A DNA stretch of 64,000 nucleotides from Narthecium ossifragum (Eukaryota; Streptophyta; Magnoliopsida; Dioscoreales; Nartheciaceae). Of the stretch, positions 1 through 12,197 are shown piece by piece (positions within the stretch are counted from its first letter, which is position 1; the number at the start of each line of letters is the position of its first letter). The notes beneath the pieces are model-generated. The model was not told the DNA's origin. It saw only the letters and a program-made list of their open reading frames with translations, and searched no databases. The stretch spans positions 22,203,274 to 22,267,273 of the forward strand of contig OY986970.1 in assembly GCA_963920575.1 (NCBI GenBank), written 5' to 3'. The translations under genes were made by a program, and so were the position numbers.

Positions 1-890
1 CTCAATACATAGAGAAGAGTTTAACAATAAAGTTTAAAACATGAACCATCGTTGGAGAAGAAACCCTAATCCTCGATAGGTCATCCGTCCGCCATGCCCG
101 GGGATTACTCGGCCATGGATGGAGATGTCTTCATCTTCTTCCCTTAGAAAACGTCCAGAAAGAGCCTCCAAAAACTTTCAAGAAGTCCCCCTTGACATAC
201 CCTAACTTTCCTATTTATAGGGTCTAAGAATTAGCAAACTCGGGTTAAGTTTAAACCCGTTATACGCTCCTGGCTGATCTGGCGGTCGACCGTGAGACTT
301 TGACGGTCGACCGTGAGGTGCACAATTTATTTTGACAAGCTGCGATCGATCTTCGCATCGACCGTCGGACGTGTTTTTCTTGACAGAGGCTGACGGTCGA
401 TGCCACGGTCGATGCTACGGTCGATCGTGGCATCTTACGGTCGAACATGAGGATTTTTGAGCTCCACGGTCGATAGTGAGGATTTGACGGTCGACCGTGA
501 GGATTTTTGAGCGCTACGGTCGACCGGGAGATCTGACTGTCGACCGTCACTATTCATTCAGCACTGCGCACTGGTACGAAAAATGTTGTAACTTCCTGTA
601 CGTAACTCGGAATCATGAATCGTAAAATTCTCCAGAAAGTAGACTTCAACATATTTCCAATGGTATATTGCACATCATCTGATTCTTCTTGTAAAGATAC
701 AGTTTAATCCTTGAAGTTGACCCATATAATCTTTTCAGTTTCTTTCAGCTCCAATTTCCTGCATTTTCCAAGCAACTATGTGAAGTAACATATACTATAA
801 AAATAGTGCTAAAGAAGTTGATTAAGTGTGAAGATATAGCAATTTAGATGGTTATACGATTGTTCAGAGTGCACTTTCATGCACTCATCA
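1..890 (-). repeat. A1 3' LTR, truncated by the window edge
   Basis: This stretch is nearly identical to 18690-21008 once the S1 insertion there is removed, so the two are the LTR pair of A1. On the minus strand it begins TGATGAGTGCATGAAAG at 890, next to a purine tract. About 640 bp of the LTR lies beyond the window. It contains a minus-strand TATA box and a palindrome array, listed separately. The open frame through the array is a translation of repeats, not a gene. Confidence 0.9.
213..548 (-). promoter_or_regulatory. A1 LTR promoter: TATA box and upstream ACGGTCGACCGT palindromes
   Basis: On the minus strand a TATA box (TATAAAT, 213-219) is preceded upstream by an array of TCGA-core motifs at 281-548. 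Exact ACGGTCGACCGT palindromes lie at 303-314 and 487-498. Degenerate or half copies lie between them, such as GCGGTCGACCGT at 282 and a run of ACGGTCGATG half-sites near 400-430. The position just upstream of TATA suggests an enhancer in U3; that role is inferred. Confidence 0.65.
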
Positions 891-906
891 CGCCCCCCAA
901 CCAGCT
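891..906 (-). other. A1 polypurine tract
   Basis: The minus strand reads GGTTGGGGGGCG immediately before the LTR start TGATGAG. This is the expected place and composition for the plus-strand DNA primer of an LTR retrotransposon. F (30964-30980) has a closely similar tract. Confidence 0.75.
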
Positions 907-2114
907 TATTGCTAGTCTCTAGGAATTCAAAGCGCATATAATATAATTAAGCACCCCAACGGTTCAAGAATGTAGACATGCATGATTAAGTACTACCTTA
1001 TCAAGTCAATAGTGTTTTATACAGTACAGAGCATAAAAACTTCTTATACTCCTACACATACTACCAACACATGAAATCAACTTCTACACATCAAACATGC
1101 TAATCACCATCCAGAAGAACACATGTGACGTGACAAATAAATGTTACGTACAGAAGCAACTTCTACCCACCATTAGTCCAAACACACTATTATCTTCATG
1201 ACCAATCATCCAACCCTCGCACTTTAAGTACATCATGCTCTTTCTTTTCTTTTTTCCTCTTTTTTTTTCTCAACTATCAGACACTTTCCCTTTTTACGCG
1301 AGCACTCTCCACTTCTTGAGACGCAGAGACCCAGTTACTTAGCAAAACACTTAATAGTTTTTTTTTTCTCCAGTGGTTCTACCTTTTTACTCGAGCTTCC
1401 CGCTTCCTGAGGCAAGAACACCCGGTTACTCAGTAGACCACCTAGTAGTTGTTTAGACACAGCTTTATCAAGCTCCAGAACTTTTTCTTCTTCTTTTTTC
1501 TCCATGCAATACTCAACACTAGCTAATGCTGAAATCATAGTCTAGATTAACAATAGCATGCTCATTCCTCTAGTGAGTATAATCGCCACTGCAAATAAAG
1601 TATTCGTGTGTGAATCACATGATGTTCTACCTTCAGGTTATCACGCATGCAATCAATATATATGCCAATCCATATGAAAGCAACATGTATAATAAGCATA
1701 AAAATTTCAGCTCATGTACAATTTCTAGTAACATATTAAACTCAATAAGGTAGCATGCATGAGATCATGGATGCCAACACCCCCCAACCTGAAATTCACA
1801 CTGTTCTCAATGTGTGCTAGGTATGGCCATAGAATAAAATAGGGTGTGGGTTTCAATTTTAAACAAAATAGATTAGAATTATAAATCGATATAGAAGTGA
1901 GACCACCTGATAGAATAAGCGAATATCTCCTCAAGGTTTCTCATGGTGGCCGAATTTCTCATCTCCAGAATAGTGGTTGAATTCCTCAAGCAAGGCAAAC
2001 GGTGGTCCAACATCCTAAGAAATAAGATAGAAAACAAAAACAAATGAAAACAAAAGTAAACAAACTAAAACAAACTAACCTAATCAAAAAGATAAATAAT
2101 AGATAGTAGAAAGG
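907..2114 (-). other. A1 post-pol non-coding region
   Basis: This 1.2-kb AT-rich stretch lies between the end of pol and the purine tract. Athila elements often carry an env-like reading frame here, but I see none. The minus strand around 1780-1815 carries a 'cattgagaacagtgtgaa' segment and a GT-rich tract resembling the post-pol region of A2. Pyrimidine-rich runs near 1240-1380 account for the short open frames. Confidence 0.6.
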
Positions 2115-4965
2115 TCATCCCTCGTAGATAGGGTCTACGAGAGGAAGGTGATGCTCATCAGTGGCCGCCTTCTCTGGAATAGGCTTCAACCGCTGTCCAT
2201 TGGCCTTGAATAGCCTCCCATCCTTCGGGTCTTGAACCTCTACAGCCCCATTCTCAAATACTCTAGTAACCATAAAAGGGCTGGTCCATCGTGATCGCAA
2301 CTTCCCAGGATGGAGGTGCAGTCGTGCATCATACAGGTAGACTTGCTGCCCTTCTTGAAATGTTTTCCTCAGGATCCGCTTGTCGTGATAGGCCTTTGTT
2401 TTTGCCTTGAAGATCCAAGAACTCTCATAAGCATCATTCCTGAGTTCCTCCAGCTCAGACAGCTGGAGTTTCCGTTCCTGACCTGCAGTATCCGAGAACT
2501 CTCTAATTCTACTGGAAGATGGCATGGTTTTCCATAAACTAGGCGAAATGGCAACATCCTCAACGTAGTCTTGTAAGCAGTGCGATAGGCCCACAATGCA
2601 TCTGACAGCCGCAAGGACCAATCCTTTCGGTTAGGGCTCACTGTCTTTTCTAGAATTTGCTTTATCTCCCTATTGGCTAATTCAGCTTGACCATTCATCT
2701 GTGGATGATAAGCAGTGGACACCTTGTGTGTGACTCCATACCTGTGCATCAAAGCCTCAAAAGAGCGATAACAAAAGTGTGATCCCTGGTCACTAATAAT
2801 AACTCTAGGAGTACCAAATCGGGATAAAATATGCTCTTTAAGAAACTTGATGACAGTGGAATGATCATTATTCCTACATGCAATAGCCTCCACCCACTTA
2901 GAAACATATTCCACAGCCAACAATATATATAAATAGCCAAAAGAAGAAGGAAAGTGTCCCATAAAATCTATACCCCAACAATCAAAAATCTCTACAGCTT
3001 GAATGGGGTTCAAATGCATCATATGTCTTCTAGATAAAGCTCCTAACGTTAGACATCTATCACAGGATTTGCAGAAAATATTAACATCACGAAACATGGT
3101 AGGCCAGTAAAAACCACATTGAAGAATTTTAGCAGCAGTCTTTTTCATCGAGAAATGACCTCCACATGCATGAGAGTGACAAAATATAATGATGCTTTCT
3201 ATTTCATTATCAAGAACACAATGACACATGATCTGGTCAGGACAATACTTAAAAAGACAAGGATCATCCCAATAAAATTTCTTTACCTCAACAAAAAATC
3301 TACGCTTATCCTGCGCACTCCAAAAGGAAGGGATCTCACATGTCGCTAAGTAATTAACAATGTGCGTATACCAGGGCAGCCGTGCAACTGAAAAGAGTTG
3401 CTCATCAGGGAAGTCTTCCATAATTGGTGGCTCATTTTCCGCTACTTCCACCATCAACCTTGATAGGTGATCAGCGACAACGTTCTCCACGCCCTTTTTA
3501 TCTTTGATGGATATATCAAATTCCTGTAAGATTAATATCCAATGAATTAGGCGCGCTTTAGCATCCTTCTTGGTGAGAAGGTACTTAAGTGCGGCATGAT
3601 CAGTGAAAATAGTGATAGGAGAACCAATCAAATAAGCACGAACTTGTCTAATGCAAAGACTATAGCTAACAGTTCTTTCTCGGTGATAGAATAAATCATC
3701 TGTGCATTATTCAAGGTTCAGCTAGCATAATGAATAACATGAAGTTTACCATCTTTTCACTGCCCTAAAACAGCTCCTACAGCAAAATCAATTGCATCAC
3801 ACATCAATTCAAAAGGAAGGCTCCAATCGGATGGTTGCACAATAGGTGCGGAAGTCAATTTATCAATCAAGGCTTGAAAAGCCTCTTGACAAGCAATAGT
3901 CCACTCAAAAGGGGTATCTTTTATCAAAAGATTACACAAAGGACGAGCAATAGCAGAAAAATTTTGAATGAATCTCCTGTAAAAACCAACATGCCCTAGA
4001 AAGGATCTTACATCTTTAACAGTCTTTGGCACAGGAAGCTTTGAGATGAGATCTATTTTTGATCGATCTACCTCAATGCCTCTGGAAGAGACTATGTGGC
4101 CCAACACATTGCCTGAGGGCACCATGAAGTGACACTTTTCCCAATTAAGCACCAGGTGCTTCTCTTCACACCTGACCAAGACTCTCTTTAAGTTCTGCAA
4201 GCATGCATCAAAAGTATTACCAAATACAGTCAAGTCATCCATATATACTTCCATACATTCCTCAATCATATCAGCAAACATACTCATCATACAACGCTGA
4301 AAAGTAGCAGGAGCATTACATAATCCAATTGGCATTCTACGTAAAGCATAAGTACCAAAAGGACAAGTAAAAGTAGTTTTTTTCCTGAACGTCAAAAGCA
4401 ATCTCAATCTGATAATATCCAGAATAAACATCAAGAAAACAATAAAAAGGATGTCCAGCTACTATCTAAAATCTGATCTAAGAACGGTAATGGAAAGTGA
4501 TCCTTATGGGTGGCAGCATTCAATTTTCTATAATCTATGCACATGCGCCATCCTGTTACCAATTTAGTGGGGACAAAGTCTCTACTTTCATTTTCAACAA
4601 CAGTGACACCAGATTTTTTAGGCACAACCTGTGTAGTACTCACCCATTTGCTATCAGCAATAGGGTAGATGATCCCTGCATCTAATAATTTCAACACTTC
4701 AGTTTTTACTACCTCTTTCATTGTAGGGTTCAACCTACGCTGAGGATCCCTACGAGGTACAGCCCCGTGTTCAAGATTAATCATATGGGAACATATCAAG
4801 GGACTAATACCTTTCAGATCTGCTATACTCCATCCAATAGCTGATTTATGCTCATTTAAAACCTAAGTAATTGCTCACCTTGCTCTGCAGTTAATGCTGA
4901 AGAAAGAATAACTGGGTATGTATCACCTGAACCAAGATAGGCATGCTTCAATCCTTGAGGCAGCG
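2115..4965 (-). pseudogene. A1 pol: RT, RNase H and integrase (degenerate)
   Basis: Reading leftward from the A2 insertion point, this holds the linker before RT, then RT, RNase H, integrase and the C-terminal tail. The RT active site reads YMDD (about 4234-4245). RNase H fragments include [12 protein letters not shown]. Integrase has the HHCC zinc domain (CHSHACGGH ... CKSCDRC) and DDE-region motifs [17 protein letters not shown] and [10 protein letters not shown]. The frame is broken near 4866, near 4434 (RT shift), near 3757-3640, and near 2500, where the C-terminal tail continues in another frame to a stop at 2115. The longest open stretch, 2369-3631, covers RNase H and most of integrase. 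The protein would have copied and integrated A1; it cannot now be made whole. It is close to A2 pol. Confidence 0.85.
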
Positions 4966-6625
4966 TGATGAGAATGCATAATGTTATATTTTTATCCCTT
5001 AATACTTAGTCTCCTGTGCTTATTTAGTTCCTAAATACACTCATTATTCTTATATTTTGATTTAGGATGCAATTGAAGTCCTTAATTCGAAAAGAAGCTG
5101 AAAAGAGTACATGGATCAACTTTAAAGATTTATCTGTACCTGCTCATGAAGAACCAGAGGATGTTCCATACATAGTTGGAAAGCTCTTGAAGTCTAAATT
5201 CTGGAGAATTTTACGGTTCGTGATTCCTAGTTTCCTAGAGGAAGTTACGGCAATTTCAGTACCGATGCGCAGTCTGAATGGCAGAAAGGAAAATAAGCTG
5301 GAAGTCCGAGTGATCCGCCGATCGATCGGACCACGCAAAAACGTGACAGAACATGTGTTTTTCAGCCACAACGCATCCGATCGATCCCTCCATCGCTCCT
5401 ATGGGGTCCGATCGATCCGACACCAATGGTCCGATCGATCGAACTCGGAAAAAGTCAAAAATAGCGGATTTTTACTCAACCGATCGATCCAACACTCATA
5501 ATTCGATCGATTGGACTTGGGAATAAAAGGGTGACAGAACATATGCTTTTTAGAGGAACACAGTTCGATCGATCGGACCATCGATCGAACTCGGGAAGAG
5601 CCAGAGACGAAGGATTTTTGCGAAATCGATCGATCCGACTCCCTTAGTCCGATCGATCGGGCTCGGGCGTGAATAGAAGTTGAAGATTTTAATGAGACCG
5701 ATCGATCCAGCATCCAAGGTCCGATCGATCGGACTTTCCCAGTAACAAAAATCAACGATTGTGATCTAATCCGAGGGTGGATACAATTGAGGCTATAAAT
5801 AGGACTCTTTCTAGGGTTTGAGGGGGGATTCTTGGACACTTTTGGCTACTCTTTCTCCTCCTTTATATTTTTTCTAGGTTTTCTTTTCCTTTATGAAATC
5901 TTTTGGAGGATTGTTCCTGATGGCCCTGCGTGGCTAAATCTTGATCCTTGGTCGAGGAAACTGAAACCTCGAAATCAATGAAACTGTGAGATCTAATTTA
6001 TTTTTATTGTTCAGTTTATACATGAGTATTGGATGTTCTTCTGAGATTAAATCTTCATGATTACCTTGTTTAATTACTAGGAGGCCTACTAGTTTATTAT
6101 TCATGGTGATCTACTGCTAGGTTTGATATCAAATTCGGAATTGTTTGATCCCTCTAATCTGCGAAGCAACTAGGATCTAATAATTTACTGCTGATCAGAT
6201 CTTGTTAGATCTTAGAAAGAATATTCAACTAGATTAAATGCAACCGCTTGTGCTTGTGTTGTTTAGCTTCATCGATCTCCCTATTCTTAATGCTGCTACT
6301 AGATTAAATCTACAACGCTTGTCTTAGGTTATTTAGTAGTTAGGGTTGATTAGATCGCTTGTTTCTAATTAACTAAGATTGAGGAGAGATTCGAATTGAA
6401 TTCGGACGGTGAATATTCATGGTATAAATTGATTAATACTTGCATCTATGATCAGTTGTTAGATTATTTCTTTACTGTTTTTCCTCACGTTTAAAACCCC
6501 CCATCTTTGTTCACTTAGCACAAAACTAGGCTAAATACTCTTCGTGGGATCGACTCATACTCGCACTGCTACATTTATTTTAACGAGTACTGGATTTATT
6601 TTTGAGTGCCTGCGACAACACATCA
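4966..6625 (+). repeat. A2 5' LTR
   Basis: This 1660-bp LTR starts TGATGAGAATGCATAATG and ends CACATCA, giving TGATG/CATCA inverted ends. It holds a palindrome array and TATA box (listed next) and is followed by the primer site five bases later. It lacks a 68-bp segment that the 3' LTR has near 15184-15252. The short open frames through the array are repeat translations. Confidence 0.95.
5318..5800 (+). promoter_or_regulatory. A2 LTR promoter: CCGATCGATCGG array and TATA box
   Basis: About twelve copies of a GATCGATC-core motif lie between 5318 and 5732, spaced roughly 20-60 bp apart. Several are perfect 12-mers, CCGATCGATCGG. The last extends to a 16-bp palindrome, GTCCGATCGATCGGAC (5719-5734). 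A TATA box, TATAAAT, follows at 5794-5800, about 60 bp past the last palindrome. The same layout recurs at 14043-14525 in the 3' LTR. I infer a U3 enhancer array; no factor is known to me. Confidence 0.65.
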
Positions 6626-6630
6626 AATTT

Positions 6631-6648
6631 TGGCGCCGTTGCCGGGGA
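6631..6648 (+). other. A2 primer-binding site (tRNA-Asp)
   Basis: The sequence TGGCGCCGTTGCCGGGGA begins five bases after the LTR end. It is complementary to the 3' end of plant tRNA-Asp (CCCCGGCAACGGCGCCA), the primer known for Athila elements. The same site, with changes, occurs in A1 (17999-18016) and X (38770-38787). Confidence 0.9.
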
Positions 6649-6764
6649 GTGATTCTAGTTGATTTTTGTGTTTATTGTGATCTTTGTTTTCATAAAAAAA
6701 AAAAAAGTTATTCGACTTTTCTTGATTTCTTTTTCTCGTTTTGCCGGAATTCTCTTGATTGTTT

Positions 6765-9446
6765 ATGAGTATAGCTCGATCTTTTAATCAAGGTGATTTA
6801 CAGTACGATCCAGGGATAGAATGAACTCTACGCAGGTTAAGGAGGGAAGCTCGAATAAATCCTGAGGAGGACGATTTGGCTCTTGACCACGTATTTATCA
6901 GTGATTCTGAATTAGAGGAGGAAGTCATGGCCGGAAATCGGACTTTGAAAGAGCTTGCACCCCCAGATTTGAATCAACAACCCTTATGCATTACATTTCC
7001 TACTTTGGATGTTGCTACTACTTTTGAATTAAAATCTGGACTAATACACCTCTTACCCACTTTTCATGGACTTTCAGGTGAGGATCCTCACAAGCATTTA
7101 AAGGAGCTTCATGTGGTGTGCACAAGTATGAAACCTATGGGGGTGACTGAAGATCAAATCAAATTGAGAGCCTTCCCGTTTTCTTTGAAGGATTCGGCTA
7201 AGGATTGGCTTTATTATTTACCATCTGGGAGTATTACTACATGGAATGAGATGAAGAGGTTGTTTTTAGAGAAGTATTTTCCAGCCTCAAGAGCGGCCAA
7301 CATTAGGAAAGAGATCTGTGGTGTAAGGCAACATAATGGAGAGTCTCTACATGAGTATTGGGAACGTTTCAAGAAATTATGTGCAAGCTGTCCCCATCAT
7401 CAAATTAGTGAGCAATTACTTATTCAATATTTTTATGAGAGCTTACTAACCAATGACAGGAGTATGATTGATGCAGCTAGTGGAGGAGCTTTGGTGGATA
7501 AAACTCCTGAAGCCGCGAGGAACTTGATTGCAAATATGGCAGCTAATTCTCAACAATTTAATACTAGGCTTGATTCTTATTCAAAACATGTTAATGAGGT
7601 AAATGTTTCATCTCTTGAACAACAGATTGCGAGTCTAACTTCTCTTGTTCGTCAAATGGCTGTAGGTAACATGCAAACAGCGAAGGTTTGTGGAATTTGT
7701 TCGGTGGCAGGACATCCAACCGATATGTGCCCAATTCTTCAAGAGGAACCGATTGAGCAAGTGAATGCAGCAGGGAGTTTCCCAGGACCACCGCAAAGGA
7801 AGTATGATCCCTATTCAAACACGTATAATCCGGGATGGAGGGATCACCCAAATCTCAACTATGGGAATCCACAAGTAAATCAGCCTACAACTCAATTTCG
7901 CCTAACTGGACAGCAATATCAACAATATAGATCGCCATACCCCACGAGACAACAACCAAACCCAATTCCGAATTCTGGTATGTCTTTAGAAGATATTGTT
8001 AATTCCCTTGCTACTAGTGCTATGCAATTTCAACAGGATACAAAACAATTTCAACAAGATACAAAACAATTTCAACAAGAGGCAAAGGCCAGTATCCAAG
8101 GTTTGGAACATCAAATGGGGCAGATGGCGTCAGTAATTAGCAAGCTAGAGGCGCAGAATTCGGGAAAATTACCTTCTCAAACGGTAATAAATCCAAGAGA
8201 GAATGCAAGTGCAATCATTTTGAGAAGTGGTAAAGAACTTGAGACTCCAGTAAAGGAAGTTTCTACATCGTCTGTGCAAGGAAAAGAGCAAGACATCGTC
8301 GCGGAAAAAATCTTTCCTGATGACGATGACGTACCTAAACGTAAGTTTCCACCTCTTTCTGATTATAAACCTGTACCTTCTTTTCCTCAGGCTTTGACAG
8401 AATCAAGAAAATATGAGAAGAATTCAGATCTATATGAGACTTTTCGCCGATGCGAGGTAAATATTCCACTCTTAGATGCTCTTAAACAAGTACCTCGTTA
8501 TGCTAAATTCTTGAAAGAATTGTGCACAATTAAGAGAAAGCAGAAACTTAAAGGATGTGAGAAGGTGAAAGTAGGGGAAAATGTTTCTGCAATTCTGCAA
8601 AAAAAAATTCTTACGAAGTGTAGGGATCCAGGTATGTTTACTATCCCATGTACTATTGGTAACACCAAATTTGAGAAAGCCATGTTAGATTTGGGAGCTT
8701 CTATCAATGTCATGCCATATTCTATATATTCTTCTTTAAAACTTGGGCCTTTGAATGAAACTGGTGTTGTGATTCAATTGGCTGACAGATCTAACACCTA
8801 TCCTAAAGGTGTAGTTGAAGATATTCTTGTGCAAGTCAACGATTTAGTTTTCCCTGCTGATTTTTATGTGCTTGATATGGAGAATGGTGATCATAGTACT
8901 CCTATTTTGTTGGGAAGACCTTTCTTGAAGACATCCAAGACTAAGATAGATGTCCATAGTGGCACACTTACCATGGAATTTGATGGTGAAACTGTTAAGT
9001 TTAATATTTATGATGCCATGAAATATCCTGCTGATGATTGTTTAGTGTATTCAATTGATGTGATTGATTATTTATCACAGGAAGTTTTTGAACTTAGTGA
9101 TAAAGATGAATTGGAAGTGGCTATTAGCAAATCTCTTGAGGAAGAAAATGAGGAGCTATCTTTGAGTACTAATTTGCAGGAAACTGTTGCAACACTGAAT
9201 GATTTTTCGATAATTCAGCAATCAGGTAACGATTCTTCTAGTTCATTGCCTGTATCTAATGAGAAATCATTACCTTCTGAATTGCAAGCACCTATTCCAG
9301 ATCTGAAACCTCTTCCTAATCATCTTAAATATGCTTTTCTTAGAGATGAAGGAGTATTACCAGTGATTATCTCCAATAACCTTAGTGCACCACAGGAAGA
9401 AAAACTTGTGCAGGTTCTTAAGAAGCATAAGACAGCTATTGGTTAG
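6765..9446 (+). pseudogene. A2 gag-protease, with in-frame stops
   Basis: The frame starts at ATG 6765, 117 bases after the primer site, and meets TGA at 6822-6824 after 19 codons. It is then open to TAG at 9444-9446, where it runs directly into RT. Gag carries the retrotransposon-gag capsid region, a glutamine-rich stretch with FQQDTKQ repeats (about 8030-8080), and a CX2CX4HX4C zinc knuckle, CGICSVAGHPTDMC (7689-7730). Protease has the motif LDLGAS at 8685-8702, with the catalytic aspartate codon at 8688. The region makes the particle shell and the maturation protease. The first stop would prevent translation from 6765 unless a later start or readthrough is used; ATGs at 6927 and beyond lie inside gag. 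Apart from the two stops, the frame looks undamaged. Confidence 0.88.
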
Positions 9447-12197
9447 ACAATTACAGACATCAAGGGAATCAGTCCAAGTACATGTATGCATGATATCTTG
9501 CTTGAAGAGGGAGCGAAACCTTCCCGCCAACCACAAAGAAGGTTAAATCCGCCCATGATGGATGTTGTAAAGAAGGAGATCCTCAAACTGCTTGAAGTTG
9601 GAGTGATCTATCCTATTTCGGATAGCACTTGGGTTAGTCCAATTCAAGTTGTTCCTAAAAAGACAGGAATAACTGTGGTGAGAAATCACAAAGATGAGTT
9701 AGTTCCCACCCGTGTGCAAAATGGGTGGAGGGTTTGTATTGATTACAGAAAATTAAATGCTATAACCCGCAAGGACCACTTTCCTTTACCTTTTATTGAT
9801 CAGATGCTTGAAAGGTTAGCTGGTCATTCTTATTATTGTTTTCTTGATGGTTATTCAGGGTATCTTCAGATTGCAATTGCCCCTGAAGATCAGGAAAAGA
9901 CGACGTTCACATGCCCATTTGGAACTTTTGCATATCGTCGCATGCCTTTTGGTCTTTGCAACGCCCCAGCTACTTTCCAAAGGTGTATGGTTAGTATATT
10001 CTCAGATTATATTGAACAGATCATAGAGGTTTTTATGGATGATTTCACAGTTTATGGAAACTCTTTTGATAATTGTTTACATAACCTTACACTTGTTCTC
10101 CAAAGATGCATAGAAACTAGCCTTGTGTTAAATTCTGAGAAATGTCATTTCATGGTTGAACAAGGTATAGTTTTGGGTCATGTTGTTTCATCTAAAGGAA
10201 TTGAGGTTGATAAAGCTAAAGTTGATGTCATTCAATCTTTACCTTATCCCACTAGTGTGCGGGAAGTTCGTTCTTTTCTTGGACATGCAGGTTTTTACCG
10301 AAGATTCATCAAGGACTTCTCCAAAATAGCATTACCGTTATGCACGTTGTTACAAAAGGACAAGGCTTTTGAGTTCGATGAAGCATGCAAAAAGGCATTT
10401 GATAAGCTGAAAGAATTGTTGACTTCTACTCCAATTATTCAACCCCCAGACTGGAGCGTTCCTTTCGAGATAATGTGTGATGCAAGTGATTATGCAATGG
10501 GCGCAGTTTTGGGTCAAAAGATTGGAAGAGCTTCTCATGCAATTTACTATGCTTCCAAGACTTTGGATGATGCCCAGAGAAATTATTCTACAACTGAAAA
10601 AGAACTTTTAGCTGTAGTGTTTGCTTTAGAAAAATTTCGTTCTTATTTACTTGGTACTAAAGTCATTGTTTATTCTGATCATGCAGCCCTTCGTTATTTA
10701 ATGACGAAGAAGGAGGCAAAGCTGAGATTAATCCGATGGATACTTCTCTTGAGTGAATTTGATTTGGAGATAAAAGACAAAAGAGGAACAGAAAATCGAG
10801 TTGCAGATCATCTGAGTCGGTTAGTTCATATGGAGGATAAACTTCGTCTACATGAAACATTCCCTGATGAACAATTGTTTTCTGCAATTGTGACATTACC
10901 TTGGTATACAAATATTGTGAATTATTTGGTTACTAATATGTTACCTTCTGATTTGTCTAAGGCTCAAAGAGATAAGATTAAAGGTGATGCTAAATATTAT
11001 GTGTGGGATGACCCATATTTATGGAAGCATTGTGCAGATCAAGTAATAAGAAGGTGCGTTCCTGAAAGTGAAATTATTTCTATACTCACTTTTTGTCATT
11101 CTTATGCTTGTGGAGGTCACTTTGGAGTTAAGAGAACGGCCAGAAAAGTGTTAGAATGTGGTTTCTATTGGCCTTCTTTATTTCGAGATTCATACTCTCT
11201 TTGTAAGTCATGCGAGAATTGTCAAAAGACAGGTAATATATCTCAAAGGAATGAGATGCCACAAACCCCCATATTATTTTGCGAAATTTTCGATGTTTGG
11301 GGCATCGACTTCATGGGTCCGTTCCCTATATCTTTTGGTTATATTTATATTCTACTTGTTGTGGATTATGTTTCAAAATGGGTAGAAGCTAAAGCTACCA
11401 GGACTGATGATTCTAAAGTTGTTGCAGATTTTATCAAGTCTAACATATTATCCAGGTTTGGAATTCCGAGAGCTTTCATAAGTGATCGAGGCACGCACTT
11501 TTGCAATCGAACTGTGGAGGCGTTGCTAAGGAAGTACCATGTGACCCATAAGGTATCAACCGCCTATCATCCACAAACTAGTGGACAAGCGGAAGTGTCA
11601 AATCGAGAGATCAAGTCTATCATTGAAAAGACGGTAAATCCAAATAGAAAAGATTGGAGTTTGCGTTTGGATGATGCGTTGTGGGCATATAGGACTGCAT
11701 ATAAGACACCCATCGGTATGTCACCTGATCGCTTGATATTTGGGAAACCATGTCACCTTCCAGTTGAGTTAGAACATAAAGCTTATTGGGCTATCAAGAG
11801 CTTTAATATGAACATGGATGAGAGTGGAGAACACAGGAAGTTGCAACTGCAAGAATTAGAGGAAATTCGCAATGATGCCTATGAGAGCGCTAGGATTTAC
11901 AAGGAAAAGACAAAAGCTTTTCATGATAAGATGATCTCTAGAAAGGAGTTTAAAGTTGATCAAAAAGTTCTCCTTTACCAATCACGCTTACATTTGTTTC
12001 CAGGTAAGTTGCGTTCTCGTTGGATTGGACCTTTTATTGTTACTAATGTTTTTTCTCATGGTGCAGTTGAAATTCAAAGTTTAGCCACTTCCAAAATGTT
12101 TACGGTGAATGGCCATCGACTTAAACCTTTCTATGAAGGCGTTCCAACAGAAAAGTTGGAAAAATTGGACCTTGAGGAACCAATTTATACTAATTAA
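9447..12197 (+). CDS. A2 pol: RT, RNase H, integrase
   Basis: This is an uninterrupted 917-codon frame, in phase with gag-protease and separated from it only by the TAG at 9444-9446. The first ATG inside it is at 9486, but a separate start there is not expected. RT shows [21 protein letters not shown] and the active site FMDD (10032-10043). RNase H shows [14 protein letters not shown] (near 10477) and [10 protein letters not shown] (near 10671). Integrase has its HHCC domain (CHSYACGGH ... CKSCENC, about 11095-11225) and DDE motifs WGIDFMGPF (near 11299), ISDRGTHF (near 11482) and [10 protein letters not shown] (near 11585). The tail has the GPFIVTNVF type conserved in Ty3 integrases. There is no chromodomain, as expected for Athila. 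The catalytic motifs look intact. Confidence 0.9.
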   Translation, partial: TITDIKGISPSTCMHDILLEEGAKPSRQPQRRLNPPMMDVVKKEILKLLEVGVIYPISDSTWVSPIQVVPKKTGITVVRNHKDELVPTRVQNGWRVCIDYRKLNAITRKDHFPLPFIDQMLERLAGHSYYCFLDGYSGYLQIAIAPEDQEKTTFTCPFGTFAYRRMPFGLCNAPATFQRCMVSIFSDYIEQIIEVFMDDFTVYGNSFDNCLHNLTLVLQRCIETSLVLNSEKCHFMVEQGIVLGHVVSSKGIEVDKAKVDVIQSLPYPTSVREVRSFLGHAGFYRRFIKDFSKIALPLCTLLQKDKAFEFDEACKKAFDKLKELLTSTPIIQPPDWSVPFEIMCDASDYAMGAVLGQKIGRASHAIYYASKTLDDAQRNYSTTEKELLAVVFALEKFRSYLLGTKVIVYSDHAALRYLMTKKEAKLRLIRWILLLSEFDLEIKDKRGTENRVADHLSRLVHMEDKLRLHETFPDEQLFSAIVTLPWYTNIVNYLVTNMLPSDLSKAQRDKIKGDAKYYVWDDPYLWKHCADQVIRRCVPESEIISILTFCHSYACGGHFGVKRTARKVLECGFYWPSLFRDSYSLCKSCENCQKTGNISQRNEMPQTPILFCEIFDVWGIDFMGPFPISFGYIYILLVVDYVSKWVEAKATRTDDSKVVADFIKSNILSRFGIPRAFISDRGTHFCNRTVEALLRKYHVTHKVSTAYHPQTSGQAEVSNREIKSIIEKTVNPNRKDWSLRLDDALWAYRTAYKTPIGMSPDRLIFGKPCHLPVELEHKAYWAIKSFNMNMDESGEHRKLQLQELEEIRNDAYESARIYKEKTKAFHDKMISRKEFKVDQKVLLYQSRLHLFPGKLRSRWIGPFIVTNVFSHGAVEIQSLATSKMFTVNGHRLKPFYEGVPTEKLEKLDLEEPIYTN

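Noticed and set aside
260..550. Open frame (MTVDSQISRSTVALK...) across the A1 array, and similar frames at 5399-5839, 45498-45935, 53885-54151, 55273-55872 and 59926-60186
   Set aside because: These are translations of the palindrome arrays (repeated STV/RSI/IDR). They sit in LTRs and occur on both strands, as palindromes force.
1335..1538. 67-residue minus-strand frame (MISALASVEYCMEKKEEEK...)
   Set aside because: It arises from pyrimidine-rich tracts in the post-pol region of A1 and resembles no known protein.
5318..5732. Regularly spaced short repeats resembling a CRISPR array
   Set aside because: Repeats are only 8-16 bp, are palindromic, vary in spacing and lie in a plant LTR. There are no cas genes.
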